Shown here: one piece after another, positions 51,073-59,454 of the stretch
Numbering within the stretch: the first letter of the stretch is position 1
Layout of the letters: each line of letters opens with the position of its first letter
Program-made: the position numbers and the translations under genes
The notes under the pieces: model-generated
What the model was told of the DNA's origin: nothing
The model's database searches: none
Seen by the model: the letters and a program-made list of their open reading frames with translations, nothing else
Assembly: GCF_024171945.1 (NCBI RefSeq)
Contig: NZ_JAMTCR010000005.1
Coordinates: forward strand, 496,001-560,000
Source of the DNA: Actinokineospora globicatena
GTDB taxonomy: Bacteria; Actinomycetota; Actinomycetes; Mycobacteriales; Pseudonocardiaceae
Reading direction: 5' to 3'
Length of the DNA stretch: 64,000 nucleotides

Positions 51073-51687
51073 TCAGAGCCCGAAGGTGTGGTGCTCGAAC
51101 GAGTCATCCACCACCGGTTCGGCCGAGCGCGGCGCTACCCCGGATGGACTAGCCGAAGCGACCAGCTCGGTGAACACCGACTGGTGCGCCGCCCACCCGC
51201 GCGCGGACGGCGCGGACAGGGTGAGCAGCAACATCCGCCCCTCCCCGGGCTCCGGGACGAACGCCTGCAACTGCAACGCCACCGGCTGCCTCGCCCTGAC
51301 CTGCTCAACCCCGGGAATCCGCTGCGCCACCACCACCGGCCCCAACGCACTCTCCACCAGGATCGTCTGCCGCACGTCCGGCCCCCCGACATCCTCCACC
51401 GAATCCCGCAGCGCATCGGCGGTCTCGATGTCCCACCCCTCCGGCACCTCCAGCGCCACGCCGGTGAGCAGCGCTGGGTCCGCCACCTCGGACACCACCA
51501 CGGCCATCAGGAAGGCGCCTTGCCGGAGCACACCCTCTACCGCCTCGGCCGCCAGGGCCTCCAGGTCGGCTGCGGCACCTGGGGGAGCGTTTCTCAGGCG
51601 ACCGATGATCTCGGCGTACTCCCGGACCGCTGCGGCGGGGTCGTGGAGGGGGAGCTGCCGGACTTGGGCGGGCATGGCGAGCCTCAT
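51073..51687 (-). CDS. Conserved protein of a WXG-type secretion cassette
   Basis: 204 aa, soluble, no signal peptide or membrane helix. Central region MAVVVSEVADPALLTGVALEVPEGW followed by VRQTILVESALGPVVVAQRIPGVEQVRARQPVALQLQAFVPEPGE gives an alternating-strand, lipoprotein-like or chaperone-like fold with no family I recognise. It is third in line after the two WXG/EspC-like genes (80 bp gap) and may be their chaperone, immunity protein or accessory factor, an inference from position. Confidence 0.6.
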   Translation of the reverse strand: MRLAMPAQVRQLPLHDPAAAVREYAEIIGRLRNAPPGAAADLEALAAEAVEGVLRQGAFLMAVVVSEVADPALLTGVALEVPEGWDIETADALRDSVEDVGGPDVRQTILVESALGPVVVAQRIPGVEQVRARQPVALQLQAFVPEPGEGRMLLLTLSAPSARGWAAHQSVFTELVASASPSGVAPRSAEPVVDDSFEHHTFGL

Positions 51688-51766
51688 CTGGCGTGCTCCT
51701 TCGGGCGCGCGGTTCCCGGCGGGAGGGTTGGTGGGGTCTCGCCGCGCGTGGTGAGAGTTGTGGGGG

Positions 51767-53101
51767 TCACTTGGCGTGCTCTCGGGTGCTGGCGGCGACG
51801 GTGTTGACCAGGGCGCTTTCGGCGCTGGTGCGGCCTGGGTTGCCTGCGAGCTTGAGCAGTTCGAGTTCTCGCCGTTGTTCTGGGGTGAATTGGACGCCTG
51901 CGGCTTGGGCGGAGCGGATGGCTGTGTCGATGCTGGCGGAGTAGGCCTCGCCCGCGGCTCGGAGGCGGCCGAAGGCGTCGCGTTGGGCGGGGGTGAACTT
52001 GGTGGGGTCCTGGAAGCGGGCGGCGATCTTGTCGCCCTTGTCGCGGAGGTCCTTGGCGGCTTTCTCGCGCAGGGCGGCGCCGGTGGAGCCTTGTTCGGCG
52101 GCGAGGCGGCGCAGGGTGCGGACGTCCTTGACGGCCTTGCCGATGCCCGCTGAGGTGAACCCCTCGACCGCCCCGTCGCGGGCGCCGGTGACCGTCCGCC
52201 GGACCCTGCTGCCCGCCTCCACCGCGTCGCCGGTCAGGCGTTTGCCCGCGCCGACGACCCCCGACGTGATGGTCCGGCCCGGGACCAGCCCGAGGCCGAT
52301 GTCCACCCACGACGGCGCGTTCGACGAGCCCGCGGCCTTCTGCGCGAGCCCGGTCAGCGCGTTGATCCCGCCCGACGCGGCGGACACCGTCCCCGCGACC
52401 GGTGCCACCACCTCGCCGACCCCCGGGATCAACAGCGACCCCGCGGCGATCGCCGCCGAGGCGCTGGAGATGATCCCCGAGGTCTTGCCCACGCCGTCGA
52501 GTGTCTGCACGACCCAGCCGTCGTTCTCCGGCTTGAACACCTCGTCCGGCCCGCTGCGGATCTTCTCGGCGGCCTGGTCGGCTTCGTTGCGGTGCTTGCG
52601 TTCGAGCCGGTGCGCGTCGGAGATCACCTGCTCGAAGGCCGCCCGCGCCTCGCCTGCAGCCCGGACAGCCCCCAGGAACGCGTCGTACCGAGCGCCGTAC
52701 GACGGGTGGCTCGCGTCGCGCGGGATCGCCCCGGCCGCCCTGGTCTGGGCGTCCCCGGCGTCCGCCATCCGCTCCTTGAGCCGCTTGGCCCGCGCCTCCA
52801 GCTCCTCGGCCTTGTCCTGGTTCGCCGTCATCCGGCCCGCCCAGGTGGTCAGCGCCTGGCTGACCTTCTGGATCGACTCGGCGCCCTTGGCGATGCCCCT
52901 GGGCAGGTCGTCGCCGTGGTCGCTGAACTCCTCTGCGGCCGACCCGCCCCACTCGGCGTCGTCGGTGATCTTGCAGGCCTCGGTCAGCCGGGGCCCGACG
53001 GCGGCGAGCATGACCTGCGCTTCCGCCAGTTCGACGAGCATCGCCTGGACCGCGGACCGCTCGCCGGGGGTCGGGTCGAACCCGAGCGTGGGGTAGTTCA
53101 C
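51767..53101 (-). CDS. Large WXG100-type protein with hydrophobic centre, putative type VII substrate
   Basis: 444 aa from GTG 53101, coupled by GTGA to the upstream gene. The N-terminal 100 residues are helical with a WGGSAAEEF WxG-type turn and a long coiled coil to about 170. A glycine/alanine-rich hydrophobic stretch (SSASAAIAAGSLLIPGVGEVVAPVAGTV, given here in pieces: SSASAAIAAGSLLIPGV and GEVVAPVAGTV) follows near 210-240, and the C-terminal 200 residues are basic and helical. No known toxin motif at the C-terminus. The T7SS machinery is not in the window. Confidence 0.65.
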   Translation of the reverse strand: MNYPTLGFDPTPGERSAVQAMLVELAEAQVMLAAVGPRLTEACKITDDAEWGGSAAEEFSDHGDDLPRGIAKGAESIQKVSQALTTWAGRMTANQDKAEELEARAKRLKERMADAGDAQTRAAGAIPRDASHPSYGARYDAFLGAVRAAGEARAAFEQVISDAHRLERKHRNEADQAAEKIRSGPDEVFKPENDGWVVQTLDGVGKTSGIISSASAAIAAGSLLIPGVGEVVAPVAGTVSAASGGINALTGLAQKAAGSSNAPSWVDIGLGLVPGRTITSGVVGAGKRLTGDAVEAGSRVRRTVTGARDGAVEGFTSAGIGKAVKDVRTLRRLAAEQGSTGAALREKAAKDLRDKGDKIAARFQDPTKFTPAQRDAFGRLRAAGEAYSASIDTAIRSAQAAGVQFTPEQRRELELLKLAGNPGRTSAESALVNTVAASTREHAK

Positions 53102-53481
53102 GGCGTGCCCCCGGTCAGGTCGTTGAGCCGCGCCTGCTGGACGGCCGCGCCCCCGCGCAGCGCGTTGACCTGCGCCTCGGCCACACCCCGCTCGACGGCG
53201 AACCGCATCCGGTCCGCGCCGCCCTGCTCGACCTGCTCGTAGTTGGCCACCGCCGAGCGCACGTTGTCGGCGATCTTGCCGATCTTGTCCCGCATCGCGC
53301 CGAGGTCGTCGCGCCACTGGTCGGCCACCTCCTGGGCCGCCGCGGCGATGTCGCCGGGGCCCAGATCACCCGCCGACAGCGCCAGCCGGTCCGCCGCGAC
53401 CTCGACCTCGTCGGCCAGTGCGCGCAGCTCACCGACCCGGATGGCCAGGCTGGTGGTGTCGACCGTGTACCCCGATGACAT
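53098..53481 (-). CDS. EspC/WXG100-like small secreted protein
   Basis: 127 aa from ATG 53481 with AGGAG upstream. Two long helices (SLAIRVGELRALADEVEVAADRL and EVADQWRDDLGAMRDKIGKIADNV, given here as SLAIRVGELRALADEVEV and WRDDLGAMRDKIGKIADN) around a Gly/Pro turn fit the ESX helical-hairpin fold, with a C-terminal extension. First gene of a three-gene cassette. Confidence 0.7.
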   Translation of the reverse strand: MSSGYTVDTTSLAIRVGELRALADEVEVAADRLALSAGDLGPGDIAAAAQEVADQWRDDLGAMRDKIGKIADNVRSAVANYEQVEQGGADRMRFAVERGVAEAQVNALRGGAAVQQARLNDLTGGTP

Positions 53482-53583
53482 GGGCGCTCCTCTCGTGCCG
53501 GGCAAGTCAACCCCGTACCGGGCCGCGGGAGGAGCCGGGGTGCGCAGGGAGGCAAACGCACAGCACCGGTGGGCAAAGGCAGA

Positions 53584-54432
53584 ATGACGGCCGTGACCTC
53601 GCGGACTCAGGCCGACACCGGACCCGACAGCACACCGGAAGACCTCGACGACCTCGTCCTGCACATGGCGGGGGTCGGGGTGCGACGCGGTACCTCCGAC
53701 CTGCTCAAGGACCTCGACTGGCGGGTCGAGCTCGACGAGCGCTGGGTGGTGCTCGGCAGCAACGGCGCGGGCAAGACCACCCTGCTGCGGCTCGCGGGCG
53801 CCGAACTGCACCCCACCACCGGCGTCGTGCACGTGCTCGGCGAGCGGATCGGCCGGGTCAACGTGTTCGAGCTGCGCACCCGCATCGGCTTCGCCACCGC
53901 CGCGCTCGCGGGCCGGGTGCCCGCCGAGGAGAAGGTGCGCGACGTCGTCGTCAGCGCCGGGTACGCGGTGCTCGGCCGCTGGCGCGAGGAGTACGACCAG
54001 CTCGACACCGGCCGCGCCGACGAGCTGCTCAAGACCCTGGGCATCGCCGGGCTCGGCGAGCGGACCTTCGGCACCCTGTCCGAGGGCGAGCGCAAGCGGA
54101 CGCTGATCGCCCGCGCGCTGATGACCGACCCCGAGCTGCTGCTGCTCGACGAGCCCGCCGCCGGGCTCGACCTGGGCGGCCGCGAGGACCTGGTGGCCAG
54201 GCTGACCGACCTCGCGCTCGACCCCGACGCCCCCGCGACCGTGCTGGTGACCCACCACGTCGAGGAGATCCCGCCCGGGTTCACCCACCTGCTGCTGCTC
54301 TCCCAGGGCGGCGTGGTGGCCCAGGGGCTCATCGACGACGTCCTCACCAGCGAGAACCTCTCGGCGACGTTCGGGCAGTCGCTGGAGCTGGAGCGCTCCG
54401 GCGACCGGTTCTTCGCCCGCCGCCGGGCCTGA
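53584..54432 (+). CDS. Stand-alone ABC ATPase (Rv3041c-like)
   Basis: 282 aa from ATG 53584 (AAAGG upstream; GTG 53569 is possible). Walker A GSNGAGKTT, signature TLSEGERKR, a variant of LSGGQ, Walker B LLLLDEPAAGLDLGG and H-loop VTHHVEE. No membrane partner is adjacent. Length and neighbourhood match mycobacterial Rv3041c. Substrate unknown; possibly metal or glucan related. Confidence 0.85.
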   Translation: MTAVTSRTQADTGPDSTPEDLDDLVLHMAGVGVRRGTSDLLKDLDWRVELDERWVVLGSNGAGKTTLLRLAGAELHPTTGVVHVLGERIGRVNVFELRTRIGFATAALAGRVPAEEKVRDVVVSAGYAVLGRWREEYDQLDTGRADELLKTLGIAGLGERTFGTLSEGERKRTLIARALMTDPELLLLDEPAAGLDLGGREDLVARLTDLALDPDAPATVLVTHHVEEIPPGFTHLLLLSQGGVVAQGLIDDVLTSENLSATFGQSLELERSGDRFFARRRA

Positions 54433-54502
54433 TCACCTACCGACAGGTAACCTTCCGGCTCCGCCACCAGCGGGGCCGGCTATCAGCAGGAGGGCACAAG
54501 CC

Positions 54503-55282
54503 GTGGGTGAGTTCGTAACGCTTGAGGTCGAGGACGGCATTGGCACCATCCGGCTGGGCAGGCCGCCGATGAACGCGATCAACCGGCAGCTGCAGGCCGA
54601 GCTGCGCGAGGCCGCGCACGAGGCGGGCACCCGCGCCGACGTCCGCGCGGTGATCGTCTACGGCGGCCCGAAGGTGTTCGCGGCAGGCGCGGACGTCAAG
54701 GAGTTCGCCGAGATGTCGTACACCGACATCGCCGACTACGCCCCCGAGCTCAGCGCCTCGGTCACCGCCGTGGCGCGGCTGCCCAAGCCGACCGTCGCCG
54801 CGATCACCGGCTACGCGCTCGGCGGCGGCTACGAGCTCGCGCTGGCCTGCGACCGGCGCATCGCGGGGGACAACGCCAAGGTCGGCCAGCCCGAGGTGCT
54901 GCTCGGCCTGATCCCCGGCGCGGGCGGCACCCAGCGGCTGGCCAGGCTGATCGGCCCGAGCCGCGCCAAGGACATCGTCTACACCGGGCGCTTCGTCGAC
55001 GCCGCCGAGGCGCTGGCGATCGGCATGGTCGACGAGGTCGTCGCCCCCGATGACGTCTACGACGCCGCCCGCCGGTGGGCCGGGCAGTTCAGCCACGGCG
55101 CCTCGCGCGCGCTGGCCGCCGCCAAGGCCGCCATCGACACCGGCCTGGACACCGACCTCACCAGCGGCCTCGCCGTGGAGACGAACCTGTTCGCGGCGCT
55201 GTTCGCCACCGAGGACCGCACCACCGGCTTGCGCTCGTTCCTGGAGAACGGTGCGGGGAAGGCGCGTTTCGATGGCCGCTGA
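54503..55282 (+). CDS. Enoyl-CoA hydratase/isomerase (EchA17-like)
   Basis: 259 aa, GTG with AGGAGG upstream. Crotonase fold: oxyanion segments FAAGADVKEFAEM and ITGYALGGGYELALACDRRIA, then QPEVLLGLIPGAGGTQRLARLIG with the catalytic glutamate expected of hydratases. Position corresponds to Rv3039c in mycobacteria. Its 3' end overlaps the methyltransferase start by 11 bp. Confidence 0.9.
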   Translation: MGEFVTLEVEDGIGTIRLGRPPMNAINRQLQAELREAAHEAGTRADVRAVIVYGGPKVFAAGADVKEFAEMSYTDIADYAPELSASVTAVARLPKPTVAAITGYALGGGYELALACDRRIAGDNAKVGQPEVLLGLIPGAGGTQRLARLIGPSRAKDIVYTGRFVDAAEALAIGMVDEVVAPDDVYDAARRWAGQFSHGASRALAAAKAAIDTGLDTDLTSGLAVETNLFAALFATEDRTTGLRSFLENGAGKARFDGR

Positions 55283-56228
55283 CCCCGCGCCGAACCCGCA
55301 CGCCACCGCCGAGCAGGTCCAGGCCGCCTACGCCGACCCGAAGCTGGCCAACGTCCTCTACCACGACTGGGAGGCGGGCACCTACGACGAGAAGTGGTCG
55401 ATCTCCTACGACCAGCGCTGCATCGACTACGCCACCGGCCGGTTCCGCGCGGTCGCGGGGGACCAGGGCTGGCCGTACCCGACGGCGATGGAACTGGGCT
55501 GCGGCACCGGGTTCTTCCTGCTGAACCTGATGCAGGGCGGGGTGATCGCGAAGGGCTCGGTCACCGACCTGTCGCCCGGCATGGTCGAGGTCGCCCTGCG
55601 CAACGCCAAGGGCCTGGGGCTCGACGTGGACGGCCGGGTCGCCGACGCGGAGCGCCTGCCCTACGACGACAACAGCTTCGACCTCGTCGTCGGGCACGCC
55701 GTGCTGCACCACATCCCGGACCTGCCCACCGCGTTCCGCGAGGTCCGCCGGGTGCTCAAGCCGGGTGGCCGCTTCGTGTTCGCGGGTGAGCCCACTCGTA
55801 TCGGCGACCGCTACGCGCGCAAGCTCGGCCAGGCGACCTGGTGGCTCACCACGAACCTGACCAAGCTGGCCCCGCTGCGCTCGTGGCGCCGCCCGCAGTC
55901 CGAACTGGACGAGTCCTCGCGCGCCGCCGCCCTGGAGGCCGTGGTCGACCTGCACACCTTCGACCCGACCGAGTTGGAGACCACGGCGCGCGACGCGGGC
56001 CTGGTCGAGGTCAAGGCCGAGACCGAGGAGCTCACCGCCGCCCTGTTCGGCTGGCCGGTGCGCACCTTCGAGGCGGCCGTCCCGCGCGAGAAGCTCGGCT
56101 TCGGCTGGGCGATGTTCGCCTTCCGCACCTGGCAGCGGCTCTCCTGGCTCGACGACACGGTGCTGCGCAAGGCCCTCCCGCGCGAGCTCTTCTACAACGT
56201 CATGATCACCGGTCGCAAGAGCGGCTGA
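55272..56228 (+). CDS. Class I SAM methyltransferase (Rv3038c-like)
   Basis: 318 aa from ATG 55272. Motif I ELGCGTGFFLLNL, motif II region DNSFDLVVGHAVLHHIPDL and motif III RVLKPGGRFVFAGEP, with a long C-terminal extension. Position and length match mycobacterial Rv3038c. Target unknown; sugar or lipid methylation within a glucan locus is plausible. Followed by a perfect 17-bp hairpin. Confidence 0.85.
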   Translation: MAADPAPNPHATAEQVQAAYADPKLANVLYHDWEAGTYDEKWSISYDQRCIDYATGRFRAVAGDQGWPYPTAMELGCGTGFFLLNLMQGGVIAKGSVTDLSPGMVEVALRNAKGLGLDVDGRVADAERLPYDDNSFDLVVGHAVLHHIPDLPTAFREVRRVLKPGGRFVFAGEPTRIGDRYARKLGQATWWLTTNLTKLAPLRSWRRPQSELDESSRAAALEAVVDLHTFDPTELETTARDAGLVEVKAETEELTAALFGWPVRTFEAAVPREKLGFGWAMFAFRTWQRLSWLDDTVLRKALPRELFYNVMITGRKSG

Positions 56229-56279
56229 CGAGTCCACTCCGGACATCGCGCGGGCGGTTCGCCGATCAGCGCGGAGTTC

Positions 56280-56329
56280 GGCCACTGGTACACGGGTACC
56301 GCGTTCGCCGTTCCCGTGTACCAGTGGCC
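56280..56329 (+). terminator. 17-bp perfect terminator hairpin
   Basis: Arms 56280-56296 and 56313-56329 with a 16-nt loop, 50 bp after the methyltransferase stop. It ends the first half of the polysaccharide locus. Confidence 0.8.
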
Positions 56330-56376
56330 AACCCGTCCCGTTCGTGCGCCCCGGGGATCGGTTAGCGTTGCGGCTC

Positions 56377-57123
56377 ATGACGTCCATGTGGGGTTCGCCC
56401 ATCGCCAGTCGGGTGCGGTCCTGGTCGCGGCGGGACCCGGAGCAGGCCAGGTTCCTCACCGCGGCGTCGCTGCGCTGGGTGCTGCGCAACCGGGCGTACA
56501 CCCCCTGGTACCTGGTGCGGTACTGGCGGCTGCTCAAGTTCCGGCTGGCCAACCCGCACGTGGTGCTGCGCGGCATGGTGTTCCTCGGCAAGGACGTCGA
56601 GATCCACGCCCGCCCCGGGTTCGGCCGCCTGGAGATCGGCCGCTGGGTGCACATCGGCGACGGCAACGCGATCCGCTGCCACGAGGGGTCGCTGCGCATC
56701 GGCGACAAGGCGGTGTTCGGGCGGCAGAACGTGGTCAACTGCTACCTCGACATCGAGATCGGCTCGGCGGCGCTGGTCGCGGACTGGGTCTACATCTGCG
56801 ACTTCGACCACGTCACCGCCGACATCCACCAGCCGATCAAGGACCAGGGCATCGTGAAGTCCCCGGTGCGCGTCGGCCCGGACACCTGGCTGTGCACCAA
56901 GGTCACCGTCACCAAGGGCACCCGCATCGGCCGGGGCAGCGTCATCGGGGCGCACGCCGTGGTCCGCGGCGACATCCCCGACTACACCGTCGCCGCCGGG
57001 ATCCCCGCCAAACCGGTCCGCGACCGCCGCGCCGCCTACGACGCCGACGCCACCCGCCGCGCCGCCGTCGCCGACATGGCCCGCAAGGCGAGCAAGGCGC
57101 TGCGCGAGACCCTGGAGTCCTGA
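56377..57123 (+). CDS. Left-handed beta-helix acyltransferase (Rv3034c-like)
   Basis: 248 aa from ATG 56377. Hexapeptide-repeat core from about residue 75 (LEIGRWVHIGDGNAIRCHEG, LRIGDKAVFGRQNVVNCY), ending with the classic RIGRGSVIGAHAVVRGDIPDYTVAAGIPAKP. N-terminal 60 residues are basic and helical. Probably transfers an acetyl or short acyl group to a sugar. The mycobacterial locus carries a similar transferase, Rv3034c. Confidence 0.83.
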   Translation: MTSMWGSPIASRVRSWSRRDPEQARFLTAASLRWVLRNRAYTPWYLVRYWRLLKFRLANPHVVLRGMVFLGKDVEIHARPGFGRLEIGRWVHIGDGNAIRCHEGSLRIGDKAVFGRQNVVNCYLDIEIGSAALVADWVYICDFDHVTADIHQPIKDQGIVKSPVRVGPDTWLCTKVTVTKGTRIGRGSVIGAHAVVRGDIPDYTVAAGIPAKPVRDRRAAYDADATRRAAVADMARKASKALRETLES

Positions 57124-57169
57124 GCACCCCGAGCGGGTACCAGCCAGTAGCCTCGGCTACCGTGCCCCC

Positions 57170-57913
57170 GTGTCCTCAGGTCCCACGCTCCCCCTGACCG
57201 GTGAACGCACTGTGCCGGGCATCGCGGAAGAGAACTACTGGTTCCGCAGGCATGAGATCGCGTATCGCCACCTGGCCCCGCTGTGCGACGGGAAGACCGT
57301 GCTGGAAGCGGGCTGCGGCGAGGGGTACGGCGCCGCGCTGCTGGCCGGGCGCGCGACGGTCATCGGGCTCGACTACGACGAGTCGGCCATCGAGCACGTG
57401 GGCGGGAAGTACCCGGATGTCCGTGCTGTGCGGGGAAACCTGGCCTCCCTGCCGCTGCGCGACGGGACGGTCGATGTCGTCGCGAACCTCCAGGTGATCG
57501 AGCACCTCTGGGACCAGGAAGGGTTCCTGCGGGAGTGCCACCGCGTGCTGCGGCCCGGGGGGCGGCTGCTGGTCACCACGCCCAACCGGATCACCTTCTC
57601 GCCGGGGCGGGACACGCCGCTCAACCCGTTCCACACCCGCGAGTTGGCACCGTCCGAACTGGACGAGCTGGTCCGCGCGGCCGGGTTCGCCACCGAGTAC
57701 CTCGGCGGCGTCCACCACGGGCCCGCCCTGCGAGAGCTGGACGAGCGCTTCGGCGGCTCGATCATCGACGCGCAGGTCCAGGTCGCCGTCGCGGGGACCG
57801 GCTGGCCGGAGGACCTGCTGACCGCCGTGGCCGGTGTCGCGGCGGAGGACTTCACGGTGACCGAGCGGGATCTCGACGCCAGCCTCGACCTCGTCCTGGT
57901 CGCACGCGCGTGA
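57170..57913 (+). CDS. SAM methyltransferase of polysaccharide locus (Rv3030-like)
   Basis: 247 aa, GTG start. PLTGERTVPGIAEENYWFRRHEIAYR at the N-terminus (in pieces: PLTGERTVPGIAEENY and WFRRHEIAYR) is distinctive, then motif I VLEAGCGEGYGAALLAG and motif III RVLRPGGRLLVTTPN. GTGA overlap with the GH57 gene. Resembles Rv3030, which is linked in mycobacteria to O-methylation of methylglucose polysaccharide. Confidence 0.85.
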   Translation: MSSGPTLPLTGERTVPGIAEENYWFRRHEIAYRHLAPLCDGKTVLEAGCGEGYGAALLAGRATVIGLDYDESAIEHVGGKYPDVRAVRGNLASLPLRDGTVDVVANLQVIEHLWDQEGFLRECHRVLRPGGRLLVTTPNRITFSPGRDTPLNPFHTRELAPSELDELVRAAGFATEYLGGVHHGPALRELDERFGGSIIDAQVQVAVAGTGWPEDLLTAVAGVAAEDFTVTERDLDASLDLVLVARA

Positions 57914-59442
57914 CCGGCTCGCCCACGACCGACGTCGGCGGGTTCGCCCTCGTCCTGCACAGCCACCTGCCCTGGTTGCCGCACCACGGGACGTGGCCGG
58001 TGGGGGAGGAGTGGCTCTACCAGGCCTGGGCGCACTCGTACCTCCCGCTGGTCGACATGCTGCGCCGCCTCGGTGACGAGGGTGCGCGCGACGTCCTCAC
58101 CCTGGGCGTCACCCCGGTCCTCGCCGCGCAGCTCGACGACCCGTACGCGTTGCGCGCCATGCACGACTGGCTCGGGAACTGGAACCTGCGCGCCCAGTTC
58201 GCGGGCGTCCGGTGGCGCGGTGACGACCCGAGGCTGCGGGAGATCGCGGCCAGCGAGTACCGGGCGTCGTCGGCAGCGCTAACGGAGTTCGAGTCCCGGT
58301 GGCGGCATGGGTTCTCCCCGGTCGTACGGCCACTGGTCGACAACGGCGTCATAGAGCTGATCGGCGGCCCCGCGACTCATCCGTTCCAGCCGCTGCTTGA
58401 CCCCCGACTGCGAGCGTTTGCGCTAAGGCTCGGTCTTGATGACACAGCGCTCCGGGTTGGTCGCGCGCCAGAGGGCATTTGGGCGCCGGAGTGTGGATAC
58501 GCGCCAGGGATGGAGTCCGGGTACGCGGCCGCCGGGGTGCGCCGGTTCCTCGTCGACGGCCCGGCACTGCACGGTGACACCGCGTTCGCCCGCACGGTAG
58601 GCGACTCTGACGTCCTCTGCTTCGGCCGCGACCTTGAAGTCACCTACCGCGTGTGGTCGCCGAAGGCCGGTTACCCCGGCGACAACGCTTACCGCGACTT
58701 CCACACCTACGACCACCCGTCCGGTCTTAAGCCGTCACGCGTCACCGGTCGAAACGTCGCCCCGCACGACAAGAAGCCCTACGAGCCCGCCCTTGCCGCA
58801 GAGGCTCTTCAGCGTCACGTGCACGACTTCGTCGACACGGTTGTCCGGCGGCTCAAGGAACTCCGCGACCGCCACGGCCGACCTGGGTTGGTCGTGTCCG
58901 CTTACGACACCGAGCTCTATGGGCACTGGTGGCACGAAGGTCCCGCGTGGCTAGAGGGTGTGCTGAGGGCTCTACCTGAAGCGGGCGTGCACGTGACGAC
59001 ACTGCGTGGTGCCGTTGACGCTGGCTACGTGGGCGGCCGGGTAGATCTACCTGCGTCTTCTTGGGGCTCTGGCAAGGATTGGCGCGTGTGGGACGGCGCG
59101 CAGGTCGCGGACCTCGTCGACGCGGGCGCTCACCTGCAACGCGACTTGCTCGACCTCGTCGACACCACACCCGCGAGCGTTGGCCGTGACCTGGTGATGG
59201 ACCAAGTCCTCCGCGAGGCCCTCTTAGCCCTGTCCAGCGACTGGGCGTTCATGGTCACGAAGGACTCGGCCGCCGACTACGCCCGCCGCAGGGCAGCGGT
59301 CCACGGCGAGCGCTACGCCGAACTCGCGGCGCTGGTCAGGGCCGGGTCGGGGCCCCGGGCACTGGCGCGGGCGGCGGCGTTGCGGCAGGTCGACGGTCCG
59401 TTCGGCGGACTCGATGCCCGCACGCTGCGTACCCGGAAGTAG
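57910..59442 (+). CDS. GH57 alpha-glucan branching-type enzyme (Rv3031-like)
   Basis: 510 aa from GTG 57910, overlapping the previous stop. GH57 regions: FALVLHSHLPWLPHHG, PATHPFQPLL, EGIWAPECGY with nucleophile Glu about 194, and SAYDTELYGHWW with acid Asp about 333. Start and order match Rv3031, proposed branching enzyme for mycobacterial methylglucose lipopolysaccharide. Codon choice between about 58,260 and 59,240 is more A/T-tolerant at third positions than in neighbours. Confidence 0.88.
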   Translation: MTGSPTTDVGGFALVLHSHLPWLPHHGTWPVGEEWLYQAWAHSYLPLVDMLRRLGDEGARDVLTLGVTPVLAAQLDDPYALRAMHDWLGNWNLRAQFAGVRWRGDDPRLREIAASEYRASSAALTEFESRWRHGFSPVVRPLVDNGVIELIGGPATHPFQPLLDPRLRAFALRLGLDDTALRVGRAPEGIWAPECGYAPGMESGYAAAGVRRFLVDGPALHGDTAFARTVGDSDVLCFGRDLEVTYRVWSPKAGYPGDNAYRDFHTYDHPSGLKPSRVTGRNVAPHDKKPYEPALAAEALQRHVHDFVDTVVRRLKELRDRHGRPGLVVSAYDTELYGHWWHEGPAWLEGVLRALPEAGVHVTTLRGAVDAGYVGGRVDLPASSWGSGKDWRVWDGAQVADLVDAGAHLQRDLLDLVDTTPASVGRDLVMDQVLREALLALSSDWAFMVTKDSAADYARRRAAVHGERYAELAALVRAGSGPRALARAAALRQVDGPFGGLDARTLRTRK

Positions 59443-59454
59443 GGTGGCCGGACC

